Source of the DNA: [Clostridium] citroniae WAL-17108
GTDB lineage: Bacteria; Bacillota; Clostridia; Lachnospirales; Lachnospiraceae
Reading direction: 5' to 3'
Assembly (NCBI RefSeq): GCF_000233455.1
Contig: NZ_JH376423.1
Coordinates: 310,001-374,000 of the forward strand
Length of the DNA stretch: 64,000 nucleotides
The first letter of the stretch is position 1; each line of letters starts with the position of its first letter. Shown here in pieces: positions 14,756 through 23,976 of this stretch. The notes beneath the pieces were generated by a model. That model had not been told where the DNA came from and made no database searches. It saw nothing but the letters and a program-made list of their open reading frames with translations. The position numbers were made by a program, and so were the translations under genes.

Positions 14756-17700
14756 ATGAGCGTAAGGCGAATATTTGTGGAAAAGAAACCGGATTATGCA
14801 GTTAAGGCAGGCGAGCTGAGGGAAGAACTGGAAAATTACCTGGGAATCAGCGATTTAAAAAATGTACGCGTTTTGATCCGTTATGATATTGAAAACCTGT
14901 CGGAAGAGATATATGAGAAGGCCCTGGTAACCATTTTCTCAGAGCCTCCGGTGGACGAGGTATATGAGGAAACATTTCCAAAGGATCCGGGGGACCTGAT
15001 CTTCTCCGTGGAATACCTGCCGGGCCAGTTTGACCAAAGGGCGGATTCCGCGGAGCAGTGCGTAAAGCTTTTAAAGGAGGACGAGGAACCGGTCATCAGG
15101 TCTGCGGTCACCTATGTGATCACAGCACCTCTTACAAATGACCAGGAAGCCGCTATCAAGAGCTTTTGCATCAATCCGGTGGACAGCCGTGAGGCGGGAG
15201 AGGACAAACCAACCACCCTGGTAACTGAGTTTGAGGTGCCGGAGGACATAAAGTATTTTGACGGGTTAGCGGACTTTAAGGAGGAGGAATTAAAAGCCCT
15301 TTACGATACGTTGAACCTGGCCATGACATTTAAGGACTTCCTCCACATACAGAGCTACTATAAGAATGAAGAGCGCAGGGATCCCTCCGTTACGGAGATC
15401 CGTGTGCTGGACACCTATTGGTCTGATCACTGCCGCCATACCACATTTTCCACAGAACTTAAGAATGTGAGCTTTACGGATGGGGATTACAGGGAACCCA
15501 TTGAAAATACCTACAGGCAGTATCTGGCTGACAGGGAAGTGATCTATAAAGGGAGGGATGACAAATACGTCTGCCTCATGGACCTGGCCCTCATGGCCAT
15601 GAAGAAACTGCGCAGCGAGGGGAAACTGGAGGACATGGAGATCTCTGATGAGATCAATGCCTGCAGCATCGTTGTTCCCGTGGAGATCGATGGAATCACG
15701 GAGGAATGGCTGGTGAACTTTAAAAATGAGACCCACAACCATCCCACGGAGATCGAGCCTTTTGGCGGCGCGGCCACCTGTCTGGGCGGTGCCATCCGTG
15801 ACCCGCTGTCAGGCCGCACCTATGTGTACCAGGCCATGCGCGTCACAGGAGCTGCAGACCCCACCAGACCGCTGTGCGAAACGCTTAAGGGTAAACTTCC
15901 CCAGCGTAAGATCGTCAACAGCGCTGCCCAGGGATATTCCTCCTATGGCAACCAGATCGGTCTGGCCACCGGATATGTAAAGGAGATCTATCATCCGGGC
16001 TATGTGGCCAAGAGAATGGAGATCGGTGCGGTGATGGGAGCCGCTCCCAGAAAAGACGTGATCCGTGAAAATTCCGATCCGGGGGATATCATCATCCTGT
16101 TAGGCGGCCGTACGGGCCGTGACGGCATCGGCGGGGCCACGGGTTCCTCCAAGGTACATACCACGGCTTCCATTGAGGTGTGCGGCGCTGAGGTGCAGAA
16201 AGGAAATGCTCCCACTGAACGGAAGATCCAGAGAATGTTCCGCCGTCCCGAGGTTAGCAGCATTATCAAAAAATGCAATGACTTTGGTGCTGGCGGCGTG
16301 TCGGTTGCCATTGGTGAGCTGGCGGCAGGGCTGAAGATCGATCTGGACCGGGTTCCCAAAAAGTATGCCGGCCTGGACGGCACGGAGATCGCCATTTCCG
16401 AGTCACAGGAGCGCATGGCTGTTGTGGTGGATCCCGCAGATGTGGAACAGTTCCTGGAGTACGCAGCAGAGGAGAACCTGGAGGCAGTGACCGTGGCAGT
16501 GGTGACAGAGGAGCCGCGTCTGGTCATGAGCTGGCGCGGGAAGACCATTGTGGATATCAGCCGCGGGTTCCTGGATACCAATGGCGCCCATCAGGAGGCG
16601 GATGTGACACTGGAGGTGCCAAGCCGTGAGGGAAATCCCTTTGAGCGCAGGGAAACAGGGGATGTCAAGGCAAAATGGCTGGAGGTGCTGTCCGGTCTCA
16701 ATGTGTGTTCACAAAAGGGCCTGGTGGAGCGCTTTGACGGTTCCATTGGAGCCGGTTCCGTATTCATGCCTTACGGCGGAAAATATCAGCTGACAGAGAC
16801 ACAGTCCATGGTGGCCAAGCTTCCTGTGCTGAAGGGCCATACAGATGCCGTGACCATGATGAGTTACGGGTTTGACCCATACCTTTCCAGCTGGAGCCCG
16901 TACCATGGGGCCGTATATGCGGTGATGTCATCCGTGGCAAAGATTGTGGCTTCCGGGGGAGATTACAGGAAGATCCGTTTTACCTTCCAGGAATATTTCC
17001 GCAGGATGAATGCGGATCCCGCCAGATGGAGCCAGCCCTTTGCAGCCCTTTTAGGCGCTTACAATGCACAGATGGGATTCGGCCTTCCGTCCATTGGCGG
17101 AAAGGACAGTATGTCCGGCACCTTTGACACGGAGGATGGAGAGATCAATGTACCGCCCACCCTGGTGTCATTTGCAGTGGATGTGAGCAGCAGCAAGCAC
17201 ATCATCACTCCCGAGTTTAAGAAGCCGGGCAGCAAGATCGTGGAGTTCAGGATCGCAAAAGACCAATATGACCTTCCGGATTATGAACAGGTGATGGAGG
17301 GGTACGGAAAACTGTTTGAAGATATAAAGGCGGGCAGGATCATTTCCGCTTATGCGGTGGAAGGAAACGGCCTTGCAGAGGCAGTGAGCAAGATGGCGTT
17401 CGGCAATAAGCTGGGTGTGAAGATAGAGCACAGCCTGGATCCAAGGGATTTCTTTGGAGCAGGCTGGGGAAATATTGTGTGCGAGGCAGCGGACGGGAAA
17501 GTGGGAGAACTTTCTATATCCTATACGGTGATCGGTGAGGTGACTGAAAGCGGCGTATTGGAGTACGGAAGTACGTCAATTTCCATGGATGAGGCGCTGA
17601 AGGCATGGACAGGCACCCTGGAGGATGTGTTCCCAACAGTGACCGGCAAGGCGGAAATGGGTGACAAAGCTGTCATAGAGGAAAAGCTTTACCATACAGA

Positions 17701-18532
17701 TGCGGTGTATATCTGCGACCACAAGATCGGCCGTCCCACCGTGTTCATTCCAGTGTTTCCGGGAACCAACTGTGAGTATGACAGCGCCAAAGCATTTGAG
17801 CGGGCGGGGGCAGCGGTGATCACCAAAGTGTTCAGGAACGTAAGCCCTGAGGATATCAGGCAGTCCGTGGATGAATACAGAAAGGCCATGGCCAAGGCGC
17901 AGATCGTCATGTTCCCGGGCGGCTTTTCCGCAGGTGACGAGCCGGAAGGCTCAGCCAAATTCTTTGCCACTGTTTTCCGCAATGAGGTGATGAAGGAAGA
18001 GATAGAGAAGCTGTTAAATGAGCGGGACGGCCTGATGCTTGGCATCTGCAACGGTTTCCAGGCGCTGATCAAGCTGGGATTGGTTCCGGAGGGAATGATC
18101 GTGGAGCAGGGACCGGATTCACCGACCCTTGCCATGAATACGATCGGACGCCATATCTCCAAGATGGTATACACCAAGGTGGTGACCGACAAGTCCCCAT
18201 GGCTGGCCGGCGCCCGGCTGGGCGGCGTGTACTGCAATCCTGCATCCCACGGCGAAGGCAGGTTTGTGGCAAATGATGCATGGCTTCACAGGCTGATCGC
18301 CAACGGACAGGTGGCCACCCAGTATGTGGACGACAAGGGCAATGTGACCATGGACGAGTATTGGAACCCCAACGGCTCCTATATGGCCATAGAAGGCATC
18401 ACCAGCCCTGACGGGCGTATCCTGGGCAAGATGGCCCACTCCGAGAGACGGGGAGAGGCAGTTGCCATGAACATTTACGGAGAGCAGGATATGAAGATAT
18501 TTGAAAGCGGGGTTCAATATTTCCAGCTGTAA
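14756..18532 (+). CDS. purL: Phosphoribosylformylglycinamidine synthase, single-chain
   Basis: This 1258-residue enzyme makes FGAM from FGAR, glutamine and ATP in purine synthesis. It is the one-polypeptide form: an N-terminal PurS-like domain, two ATP-binding synthase halves (DTYWSDHCRHTTF near residue 219, NFKNETHNHPTEIEPFGGAA near 323, IGGKDSMSG near 780), and a C-terminal class I glutaminase (FPGTNCEYDSAKAFE near 1003, nucleophile Cys in GICNGFQALIKLG near 1097, and HGEGRF near 1164). Many Firmicutes use separate PurS, PurQ and PurL; the fused clostridial form is common in this family. AGGAGG lies 7 bases before the ATG. No other purine gene adjoins it. Confidence 0.96.
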   Translation: MSVRRIFVEKKPDYAVKAGELREELENYLGISDLKNVRVLIRYDIENLSEEIYEKALVTIFSEPPVDEVYEETFPKDPGDLIFSVEYLPGQFDQRADSAEQCVKLLKEDEEPVIRSAVTYVITAPLTNDQEAAIKSFCINPVDSREAGEDKPTTLVTEFEVPEDIKYFDGLADFKEEELKALYDTLNLAMTFKDFLHIQSYYKNEERRDPSVTEIRVLDTYWSDHCRHTTFSTELKNVSFTDGDYREPIENTYRQYLADREVIYKGRDDKYVCLMDLALMAMKKLRSEGKLEDMEISDEINACSIVVPVEIDGITEEWLVNFKNETHNHPTEIEPFGGAATCLGGAIRDPLSGRTYVYQAMRVTGAADPTRPLCETLKGKLPQRKIVNSAAQGYSSYGNQIGLATGYVKEIYHPGYVAKRMEIGAVMGAAPRKDVIRENSDPGDIIILLGGRTGRDGIGGATGSSKVHTTASIEVCGAEVQKGNAPTERKIQRMFRRPEVSSIIKKCNDFGAGGVSVAIGELAAGLKIDLDRVPKKYAGLDGTEIAISESQERMAVVVDPADVEQFLEYAAEENLEAVTVAVVTEEPRLVMSWRGKTIVDISRGFLDTNGAHQEADVTLEVPSREGNPFERRETGDVKAKWLEVLSGLNVCSQKGLVERFDGSIGAGSVFMPYGGKYQLTETQSMVAKLPVLKGHTDAVTMMSYGFDPYLSSWSPYHGAVYAVMSSVAKIVASGGDYRKIRFTFQEYFRRMNADPARWSQPFAALLGAYNAQMGFGLPSIGGKDSMSGTFDTEDGEINVPPTLVSFAVDVSSSKHIITPEFKKPGSKIVEFRIAKDQYDLPDYEQVMEGYGKLFEDIKAGRIISAYAVEGNGLAEAVSKMAFGNKLGVKIEHSLDPRDFFGAGWGNIVCEAADGKVGELSISYTVIGEVTESGVLEYGSTSISMDEALKAWTGTLEDVFPTVTGKAEMGDKAVIEEKLYHTDAVYICDHKIGRPTVFIPVFPGTNCEYDSAKAFERAGAAVITKVFRNVSPEDIRQSVDEYRKAMAKAQIVMFPGGFSAGDEPEGSAKFFATVFRNEVMKEEIEKLLNERDGLMLGICNGFQALIKLGLVPEGMIVEQGPDSPTLAMNTIGRHISKMVYTKVVTDKSPWLAGARLGGVYCNPASHGEGRFVANDAWLHRLIANGQVATQYVDDKGNVTMDEYWNPNGSYMAIEGITSPDGRILGKMAHSERRGEAVAMNIYGEQDMKIFESGVQYFQL

Positions 18533-18556
18533 ACAAGTACCCTGTGAAAAAAGCAC

Positions 18557-18625
18557 AAAAAAGCAGGCTGTGTTTTCCTGCCGGTTCCCTCAATGGGACC
18601 GGCGGGATATTCATGGCCTGCTTTT
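18557..18625. terminator. Bidirectional terminator between purL and the GNAT gene
   Basis: AAAAAGCAGGC at the left foot pairs with GCCTGCTTTT at the right, enclosing an inner CCGGTTCCC/GGGACCGG hairpin. A runs on one side and T on the other suit both convergent genes. Confidence 0.75.
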
Positions 18626-18676
18626 GCTGGGCTGATTGGTAAACATCGGACCAATGGCAAGGCCCGGACCGGCCTT

Positions 18677-19189
18677 TTACAGCACCTTGTGATAGGCCAG
18701 CCTGGGGTCGCCTTTTTCCGTGCCCTCCGTGAGGGTGAGGCTGCCGCAGAGCGTGTATCCGCTTTTGGCAAGCGCCCGCTGCATGGAACGGTTGTCCGGA
18801 TGGGTGTCGATGCGGATGTTGGTTAAGCCCATATGCCGCGCCAGGTCCTCAGACCGGCCAAACAGCTGTGCCGCAATGCCCCGGCCCTTGCATGATTCCT
18901 CCACGCAGACCCTGTGAAAGGCAGCATAGGGCTCTTGGTTTAACCAGGCGCCGTCAATCTGTGCATAGCTGGCTTCCGGCCCGGGGACCACTGTGATCAT
19001 GCCCACGGCCTGTCCTTCCTGTTCCAAAACATGGATGGTCTTCTGTTCAATGGCGGCAGCAAGCCCCGGTCCGTCCGGATCGCCTTTCTGCCACTGATCA
19101 ATGCCCCTGGCCCTGAATGATGCTTTTGCCTGATCCACCATATGGAGGAGCCTGGGCAGGTCCCTTTGTGTCGCTAACCGGTATATCAT
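18677..19189 (-). CDS. GNAT-family N-acetyltransferase
   Basis: A 170-residue acetyltransferase. FHRVCVEESCKGRGIAAQLFGRSEDLA (about residues 91-117) includes the Q/RxxGxG/A acetyl-CoA loop, and NIRIDTHPDNRSMQRALAKSGY is the typical fourth motif. RGIDQWQKGDPD near residue 28 is characteristic of one GNAT subgroup. GGGAGG stands 6 bases before ATG 19189; an in-frame ATG at 19222 is rejected. Substrate unknown. Convergent with purL. Confidence 0.88.
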   Translation of the reverse strand: MIYRLATQRDLPRLLHMVDQAKASFRARGIDQWQKGDPDGPGLAAAIEQKTIHVLEQEGQAVGMITVVPGPEASYAQIDGAWLNQEPYAAFHRVCVEESCKGRGIAAQLFGRSEDLARHMGLTNIRIDTHPDNRSMQRALAKSGYTLCGSLTLTEGTEKGDPRLAYHKVL

Positions 19190-19306
19190 GTAATACCTCC
19201 CTGTCTGCAGCCAATCCTGCAATATCCGCCAATATAGGGCGGTTTTTTATCAGTATACATAATGGTGGGCGGTTTCGTCAACTTCCGGCTGAAATTGCAG
19301 GCATAC

Positions 19307-19334
19307 TTGATTTTTTCCGCCTGGGTGCTATACT
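19307..19334 (+). promoter_or_regulatory. Promoter of the HD-domain gene
   Basis: TTGATT (19307-19312), a 16-base spacer and TATACT (19329-19334) with TGC directly before it. The start would be near 19341. Confidence 0.55.
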
Positions 19335-19402
19335 GAAATTAACATCATAAATATTACATATACCGCTGTGGTCCCATGGCGGAATGAAAGGGGATAATTG
19401 AC

Positions 19403-19990
19403 ATGGACACAAAACTTACAAGAGATCAGGCTTTGGAGACTCTTAAAAAATATAATACAGAGCCGTTCCACATCCTTCACGCGCTGACCGTGGAGGGAGC
19501 CATGAGATGGTTTGCAAAGGATCAGGGCTTTGAGGACGAGGAGGATTTTTGGGGACTTGTGGGGCTGCTCCATGACGTGGATTTTGAGATGTATCCCCAG
19601 GAGCACTGCATCAAGGCACCGGAACTGCTGAGACAGGCGGGGGCAGAGGAGGAACTCATCCGTGCGGTATGCAGCCATGGATACGGGATCATGGTGGATA
19701 TCAAGCCGGAGCACCAGATGGAGAAGATCCTGTATGCGGTGGATGAACTCACTGGCTTGATCGGCGCAGCGGCCAGGATGCGTCCATCGGGAAGTGTGAT
19801 GGATATGGAGGTGTCCAGCCTGAAGAAGAAATTTAAGGATAAACGGTTTGCGGCCGGTTGTTCCAGGGATGTGATCAAAAGCGGAGCTGAAAGCCTGGGA
19901 TGGAGTTTGGAGGAACTGATGGAAAAGGCCATTTTAGCCATGCGTTCCTGCGAGGAGTCGGTGAATGAACAGATGGAAGCGTTGAAGTAA
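19403..19990 (+). CDS. HD-domain protein (HDIG type)
   Basis: A 195-residue protein with a metal-dependent phosphohydrolase HD domain: HALTVEGAMRWFA near residue 25, GLLHDVDFEMYP at 54-65 with the HD pair, and VCSHGYG near residue 91. Such small stand-alone HD proteins occur widely in clostridia without defined substrate. GAAAGGGG precedes the ATG. The stop codon lies inside the first unit of a 26-bp tandem repeat. Confidence 0.8.
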   Translation: MDTKLTRDQALETLKKYNTEPFHILHALTVEGAMRWFAKDQGFEDEEDFWGLVGLLHDVDFEMYPQEHCIKAPELLRQAGAEEELIRAVCSHGYGIMVDIKPEHQMEKILYAVDELTGLIGAAARMRPSGSVMDMEVSSLKKKFKDKRFAAGCSRDVIKSGAESLGWSLEELMEKAILAMRSCEESVNEQMEALK

Positions 19991-20062
19991 ACGGACAGAA
20001 GTTTGAATGGAAGTAAACGGACAGAAGTTTGAATGGAAGTAAATGAACAGAAGTAAATGAAC
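19984..20062. repeat. 26-bp tandem repeat at the end of the HD gene
   Basis: Two identical 26-base units, beginning GAAGTAAACGGACAG, start at 19984 and 20010; a third, diverged and partial copy begins at 20036. The first unit contains the HD gene's last codons and stop. Each unit supplies another in-frame-looking TAA. Confidence 0.85.
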
Positions 20063-20146
20063 AAATAAAGGAGTTGAACTTGATCATGGTCCCCGATTGA
20101 ATCTGACCGGGAAGTATCTGTTGCATATTCAGAAAGAAGGGGTGTT

Positions 20147-22231
20147 ATGTATGCTATGTATTTCGTGGCAATTGGTTCACTGGCAGCGCTGGTCTTTGCA
20201 GCCTGCATGTTTGTCAGGGTAAAGAGGCAGCCCGGGGGCAGCCCGGAGATGCAGCGCATCTCCGGTTCGGTCCAGAAAGGGGCAAATGCTTATTTAAGGC
20301 GCCAGTACAAGGGCGTGGGGATATTTTTTGCCGTGGTTTTTGCGATCCTGGTTGTGATGGCATTCTGCGGCTTTTTGAGTTTTTTTACACCCTTTGCTTT
20401 TTTGACAGGGGGATTTTTCTCCGGCCTGTCCGGCTTTATCGGCATGAGGACGGCCACCATGGCCAACTGCCGTACGGCCCAGGGAGCTTCTGAAAGCCTG
20501 AACAAGGGGCTTAGAGTGGCGTTTTCCGCAGGATCGGTCATGGGATTTACCGTGGTTGGACTGGGACTTTTTGACCTGACTGTGTGGTATTTTATCCTGA
20601 ACACGGCCTTTGGCAGTCTGCCTGAGGGGGAGCGGATCGCACAGATCACAGCCAACATGCTTACATTCGGCATGGGCGCCTCCAGCATGGCCCTGTTTGC
20701 AAGGGTTGGGGGAGGGATTTTCACAAAGGCCGCTGATGTGGGGGCGGATCTGGTTGGAAAGGTGGAAGCCGGAATCCCGGAGGATGACCCCAGGAACCCG
20801 GCAGTGATCGCCGACAATGTGGGGGACAATGTGGGGGATGTGGCCGGTATGGGCGCGGATCTGTACGAATCCTACGTGGGCTCCATTGTATCCACATCAG
20901 CCCTGGCAGTGGCGGCAGGGTATGGCGTCAGGGGCGTGGCTGTGCCCATGATGCTGGCTGCGCTGGGGGTGGTGGCATCCATTATCGGGACCTTTTTTGT
21001 GAACACAAAGGAGGATGCTTCCCAGAAGAATCTTCTTCAGGCACTGAGGACAGGAACCTATATCAGCGCGTTTTTAGTGGTGGCTGCGGCATTTTTTGCC
21101 ATCCGTGTGCTGCTTCCCGGACACATGGGGATATATGCAGCCATCCTGTCCGGTCTTCTGGCCGGAGTGGCCATCGGGGCAATTACGGAATATTATACAT
21201 CGGATTCCTATTCACCTACCAGAAAACTGGCAGGATCCAGCGAGACGGGAGGCGCTACCGTGATCATAAGCGGACTTTCCCTGGGCATGATGTCCACAGT
21301 GGCTCCTGTCATCATTGTGGGTGTTTCCGTGCTGGTGAGTTATTACTGCGCAGGCGGACAGGGGGATTTTAATGCGGGGCTTTACGGCGTGGGGGTGTCG
21401 GCAGTGGGAATGCTTTCCACTCTGGGAATTACCCTTGCAACCGATGCCTACGGACCGGTTGCGGACAATGCGGGGGGAATCGCCGAGATGACCCATATGC
21501 CCCCTGAGGTCAGACATAAGACGGACGCCCTGGATTCCCTGGGCAATACCACGGCTGCCACGGGAAAGGGATTTGCCATTGGTTCGGCGGCACTGACAGC
21601 CCTTGCTCTGATCGCTTCCTACATTGACAAGGTACGGCAGATCGCGCCGGATCTGTCCCTGGATCTATCCATCACTAATCCCACGGTGCTCATCGGGCTC
21701 TTTATCGGCGGAATGCTTCCGTTCCTTTTTGCAGCCCTTACCATGGATGCGGTGGGGGAGGCGGCCCAGTCCATTGTGGTGGAGGTACGGCGTCAGTTTA
21801 AGGAGATCGCAGGGCTGATGGAGGGAAAGGCGGAGCCGGATTACAGCGCCTGTGTGGATATGTGTACCAAGTCCGCCCAAAGGCTTATGATCGCCCCGGC
21901 CATGGTTGCAGTGGCTGTTCCTGTGACCGTGGGACTTCTTCTGGGGCCCCAGGGCGTTGCGGGACTTTTGGCCGGCAACACGGTGACCGGTTTTGTGCTG
22001 GCCGTAATGATGTCCAATGCAGGCGGTGCCTGGGATAATGCAAAGAAGTATATTGAAGGCGGTGCCCACGGAGGAAAGGGCAGTCCTGAACACAAGGCGG
22101 CGGTGATCGGAGATACGGTGGGCGATCCCTTTAAGGACACTTCAGGGCCATCCATCAATATCCTGATCAAGCTGACCTCCATGGTGTCCATTGTGTTTGC
22201 CGGGCTGGTGGTAGCGGTCCATTTGCTGTAA
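20147..22231 (+). CDS. hppA: Membrane-bound ion-pumping pyrophosphatase, K+-dependent type
   Basis: A 694-residue, about 16-helix protein that hydrolyses PPi and exports Na+ or H+. The PPi-binding motif DVGADLVGKVE lies near residue 197, followed by ADNVGDNVGDVAGMGADLYES. A second acidic cluster is at the C-terminal end (GDTVGDPFKDTSGPSINILIK). GNTTAATGKG carries Ala470, the residue that marks potassium-dependent enzymes; potassium-independent ones have Lys. Whether it moves Na+ or H+ cannot be told here. AAGGGG precedes the ATG. It probably recovers energy from biosynthetic PPi, alongside the PPi-dependent PFK. Confidence 0.95.
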   Translation: MYAMYFVAIGSLAALVFAACMFVRVKRQPGGSPEMQRISGSVQKGANAYLRRQYKGVGIFFAVVFAILVVMAFCGFLSFFTPFAFLTGGFFSGLSGFIGMRTATMANCRTAQGASESLNKGLRVAFSAGSVMGFTVVGLGLFDLTVWYFILNTAFGSLPEGERIAQITANMLTFGMGASSMALFARVGGGIFTKAADVGADLVGKVEAGIPEDDPRNPAVIADNVGDNVGDVAGMGADLYESYVGSIVSTSALAVAAGYGVRGVAVPMMLAALGVVASIIGTFFVNTKEDASQKNLLQALRTGTYISAFLVVAAAFFAIRVLLPGHMGIYAAILSGLLAGVAIGAITEYYTSDSYSPTRKLAGSSETGGATVIISGLSLGMMSTVAPVIIVGVSVLVSYYCAGGQGDFNAGLYGVGVSAVGMLSTLGITLATDAYGPVADNAGGIAEMTHMPPEVRHKTDALDSLGNTTAATGKGFAIGSAALTALALIASYIDKVRQIAPDLSLDLSITNPTVLIGLFIGGMLPFLFAALTMDAVGEAAQSIVVEVRRQFKEIAGLMEGKAEPDYSACVDMCTKSAQRLMIAPAMVAVAVPVTVGLLLGPQGVAGLLAGNTVTGFVLAVMMSNAGGAWDNAKKYIEGGAHGGKGSPEHKAAVIGDTVGDPFKDTSGPSINILIKLTSMVSIVFAGLVVAVHLL

Positions 22232-22329
22232 TGCACAAAAACAAAAGAAATAAACCTGGATTTTCTGCAAAACAGTCCGCGGTGTAAAAACATATGTCCT
22301 CTGTACGCAAATTTTTTCGTCTAAACCTA

Positions 22330-22358
22330 TTGACATACTTGCTAAAGTAAGGTATCAT
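22330..22358 (+). promoter_or_regulatory. Strong sigma-A promoter of the aspartate kinase gene
   Basis: A perfect TTGACA (22330-22335), 17-base spacer and TATCAT (22353-22358). The leader to the start codon is only about 80 bases, too short for a lysine riboswitch, and I see no other element in it. Confidence 0.78.
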
Positions 22359-22445
22359 TTGCACTTGTAACGCCATAGAGTATAAAAGCAGTTGATTTGT
22401 TAAGATATAAGCAGTGCAAAGTTAGAAGCAAGGGAGACGGATAAG

Positions 22446-23765
22446 ATGAAAAAAGTGGTGAAGTTCGGCGGAAGCTCATTGGCCAGTGCGAGACAGTTCA
22501 AGAAAGTGGCGGATATCATAAAAGCTGATAAGTCCAGAAGATACGTGGTTCCTTCCGCGCCGGGCAAACGCAGTGACAAGGATGAGAAGGTTACGGATAT
22601 GCTGTATGCCTGCTATGACGCTGTAGTGGAAGGCAGGTCCTACAAGAAGATCCTGGAGAAGATCAAAAGCAGATACCTGGATATCATTGACGGCCTCAAC
22701 TTAAACCTGAACCTGGACCACGAATTCGAGAGGATTGAGGAGAATTTCCTGGCAAAGGCGGGAAGGGATTACGCCGCTTCCAGAGGAGAGTACCTGAACG
22801 GTATTGTGACCGCCAATTACCTGGGATATGAATTCATTGACGCAGCCGAAGTGATCTTTTTTGACGATAACGGAAACTTTGAGGCGGATCTGACCAACAG
22901 GGAGCTGTCTGAGCGCCTGGAGCATGTGGAGCGGGCGGTGATCCCAGGATTTTACGGTTCCAAACATGACGGCACGGTGAAGACATTTTCCAGGGGCGGC
23001 TCTGACGTGACCGGCTCCATTGTGGCCAAGGCGATCCATGCGGATATGTATGAGAACTGGACGGATGTATCCGGTGTCCTGGTGACAGACCCAAGGATCG
23101 TGGATGATCCTGAGGTGATCGAGACCATTACGTACAAGGAACTTCGGGAACTGTCCTACATGGGCGCAAGCGTCCTTCATGAAGATGCCATATTCCCGGT
23201 CCGCAAGGAGGGGATCCCCATCAATATCAGGAATACCAACCGTCCTGAGGATAAGGGCACGCTGATCGTGGAGAGCACCTGCCGCAAACCCCGCCATACC
23301 ATAACAGGGATCGCGGGCAAGAAAGGATTCTGCTCCATCAACATTGAGAAGGCCATGATGAACGCCGAGGTGGGCTTTGGCCGCAAGGTGTTAAGCGTAT
23401 TTGAGCAGTACGGCATTTCCTTTGAGCACATGCCCTCTGGCATTGATACCATGACGGTCTATGTGCACCAGTCTGAATTTGAGGAATATGAGCAGTCTGT
23501 GATCGCCGGGATACACAGGGCTGTGGAGCCGGATACCGTGGAGCTGGAGTCGGACCTGGCACTGATCGCAGTTGTAGGCCGGGGCATGAGGTCAAACCGG
23601 GGCACTGCGGGAAGGGTATTTTCCGCCCTTGCCCATGCCAGGGTGAATATTAAGATGATCGATCAGGGTTCCAGTGAGTGGAATATTATCATCGGGGTGA
23701 AGAATGATGACTTTGAGACAGCGATCCGTGCGATCTACGACATTTTTGTGATCACAGAACTGTGA
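22446..23765 (+). CDS. Aspartate kinase
   Basis: A 439-residue enzyme that phosphorylates aspartate, the first step to lysine, threonine and methionine. VKFGGSSLAS at the N terminus is the nucleotide/substrate motif; FSRGGSDVTGSIVAKA near residue 181 and DPRIV...I.TITYKELRELSYMGASVLHEDA (about 218-247) complete the catalytic domain. Two ACT domains follow from about residue 310 (GFCSINIEKAMMN and ALIAVVGRGMR), the usual site of feedback inhibition. GGGAGACGG precedes the ATG. It is monofunctional and monocistronic, with its own promoter and terminator. Confidence 0.94.
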   Translation: MKKVVKFGGSSLASARQFKKVADIIKADKSRRYVVPSAPGKRSDKDEKVTDMLYACYDAVVEGRSYKKILEKIKSRYLDIIDGLNLNLNLDHEFERIEENFLAKAGRDYAASRGEYLNGIVTANYLGYEFIDAAEVIFFDDNGNFEADLTNRELSERLEHVERAVIPGFYGSKHDGTVKTFSRGGSDVTGSIVAKAIHADMYENWTDVSGVLVTDPRIVDDPEVIETITYKELRELSYMGASVLHEDAIFPVRKEGIPINIRNTNRPEDKGTLIVESTCRKPRHTITGIAGKKGFCSINIEKAMMNAEVGFGRKVLSVFEQYGISFEHMPSGIDTMTVYVHQSEFEEYEQSVIAGIHRAVEPDTVELESDLALIAVVGRGMRSNRGTAGRVFSALAHARVNIKMIDQGSSEWNIIIGVKNDDFETAIRAIYDIFVITEL

Positions 23766-23819
23766 GAAAGAACAAAGGATCCGGGATCGGGTCAATAACT
23801 TAAATATGCAACAAAAGAG

Positions 23820-23848
23820 TGGCACGGTAAAGCACCGTGCCATTTTTT
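23820..23848 (+). terminator. Intrinsic terminator after aspartate kinase
   Basis: GGCACGGT pairs with ACCGTGCC around a 5-base loop and is followed by A and six T. Confidence 0.92.
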
Positions 23849-23888
23849 CAGGAATATGTTGGAAAATCCATCCCCTTGTCATTATTTA

Positions 23889-23917
23889 TTTTCTAATAGT
23901 AAAAAATATGGTATACT
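23889..23917 (+). promoter_or_regulatory. Extended -10 promoter of the PPK2 gene
   Basis: TGGTATACT at 23909-23917 is a good extended -10. The -35 TTTTCT at 23889-23894 is poor, at 17-base spacing. Confidence 0.5.
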
Positions 23918-23976
23918 GGATAAAATAATAAGAGGTTGTCTGTCATCATGTGCCTGAGAACAAGGAGGATCTGCAT

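Noticed and set aside
19227-19249. CCGCC/GGCGG hairpin with six T on the plus strand
   Set aside because: It looks like a small terminator, but no plus-strand transcript is expected upstream, since the preceding gene reads the other way. Left unannotated.
19522-20259. Long minus-strand open frame opposite the HD gene
   Set aside because: It is antisense to the HD gene and the 26-bp repeats, is serine-rich low complexity, and has no ribosome site.
22359-22445. Lysine riboswitch before aspartate kinase
   Set aside because: The leader after the strong promoter is only about 80 bases and shows no L-box pattern or terminator.
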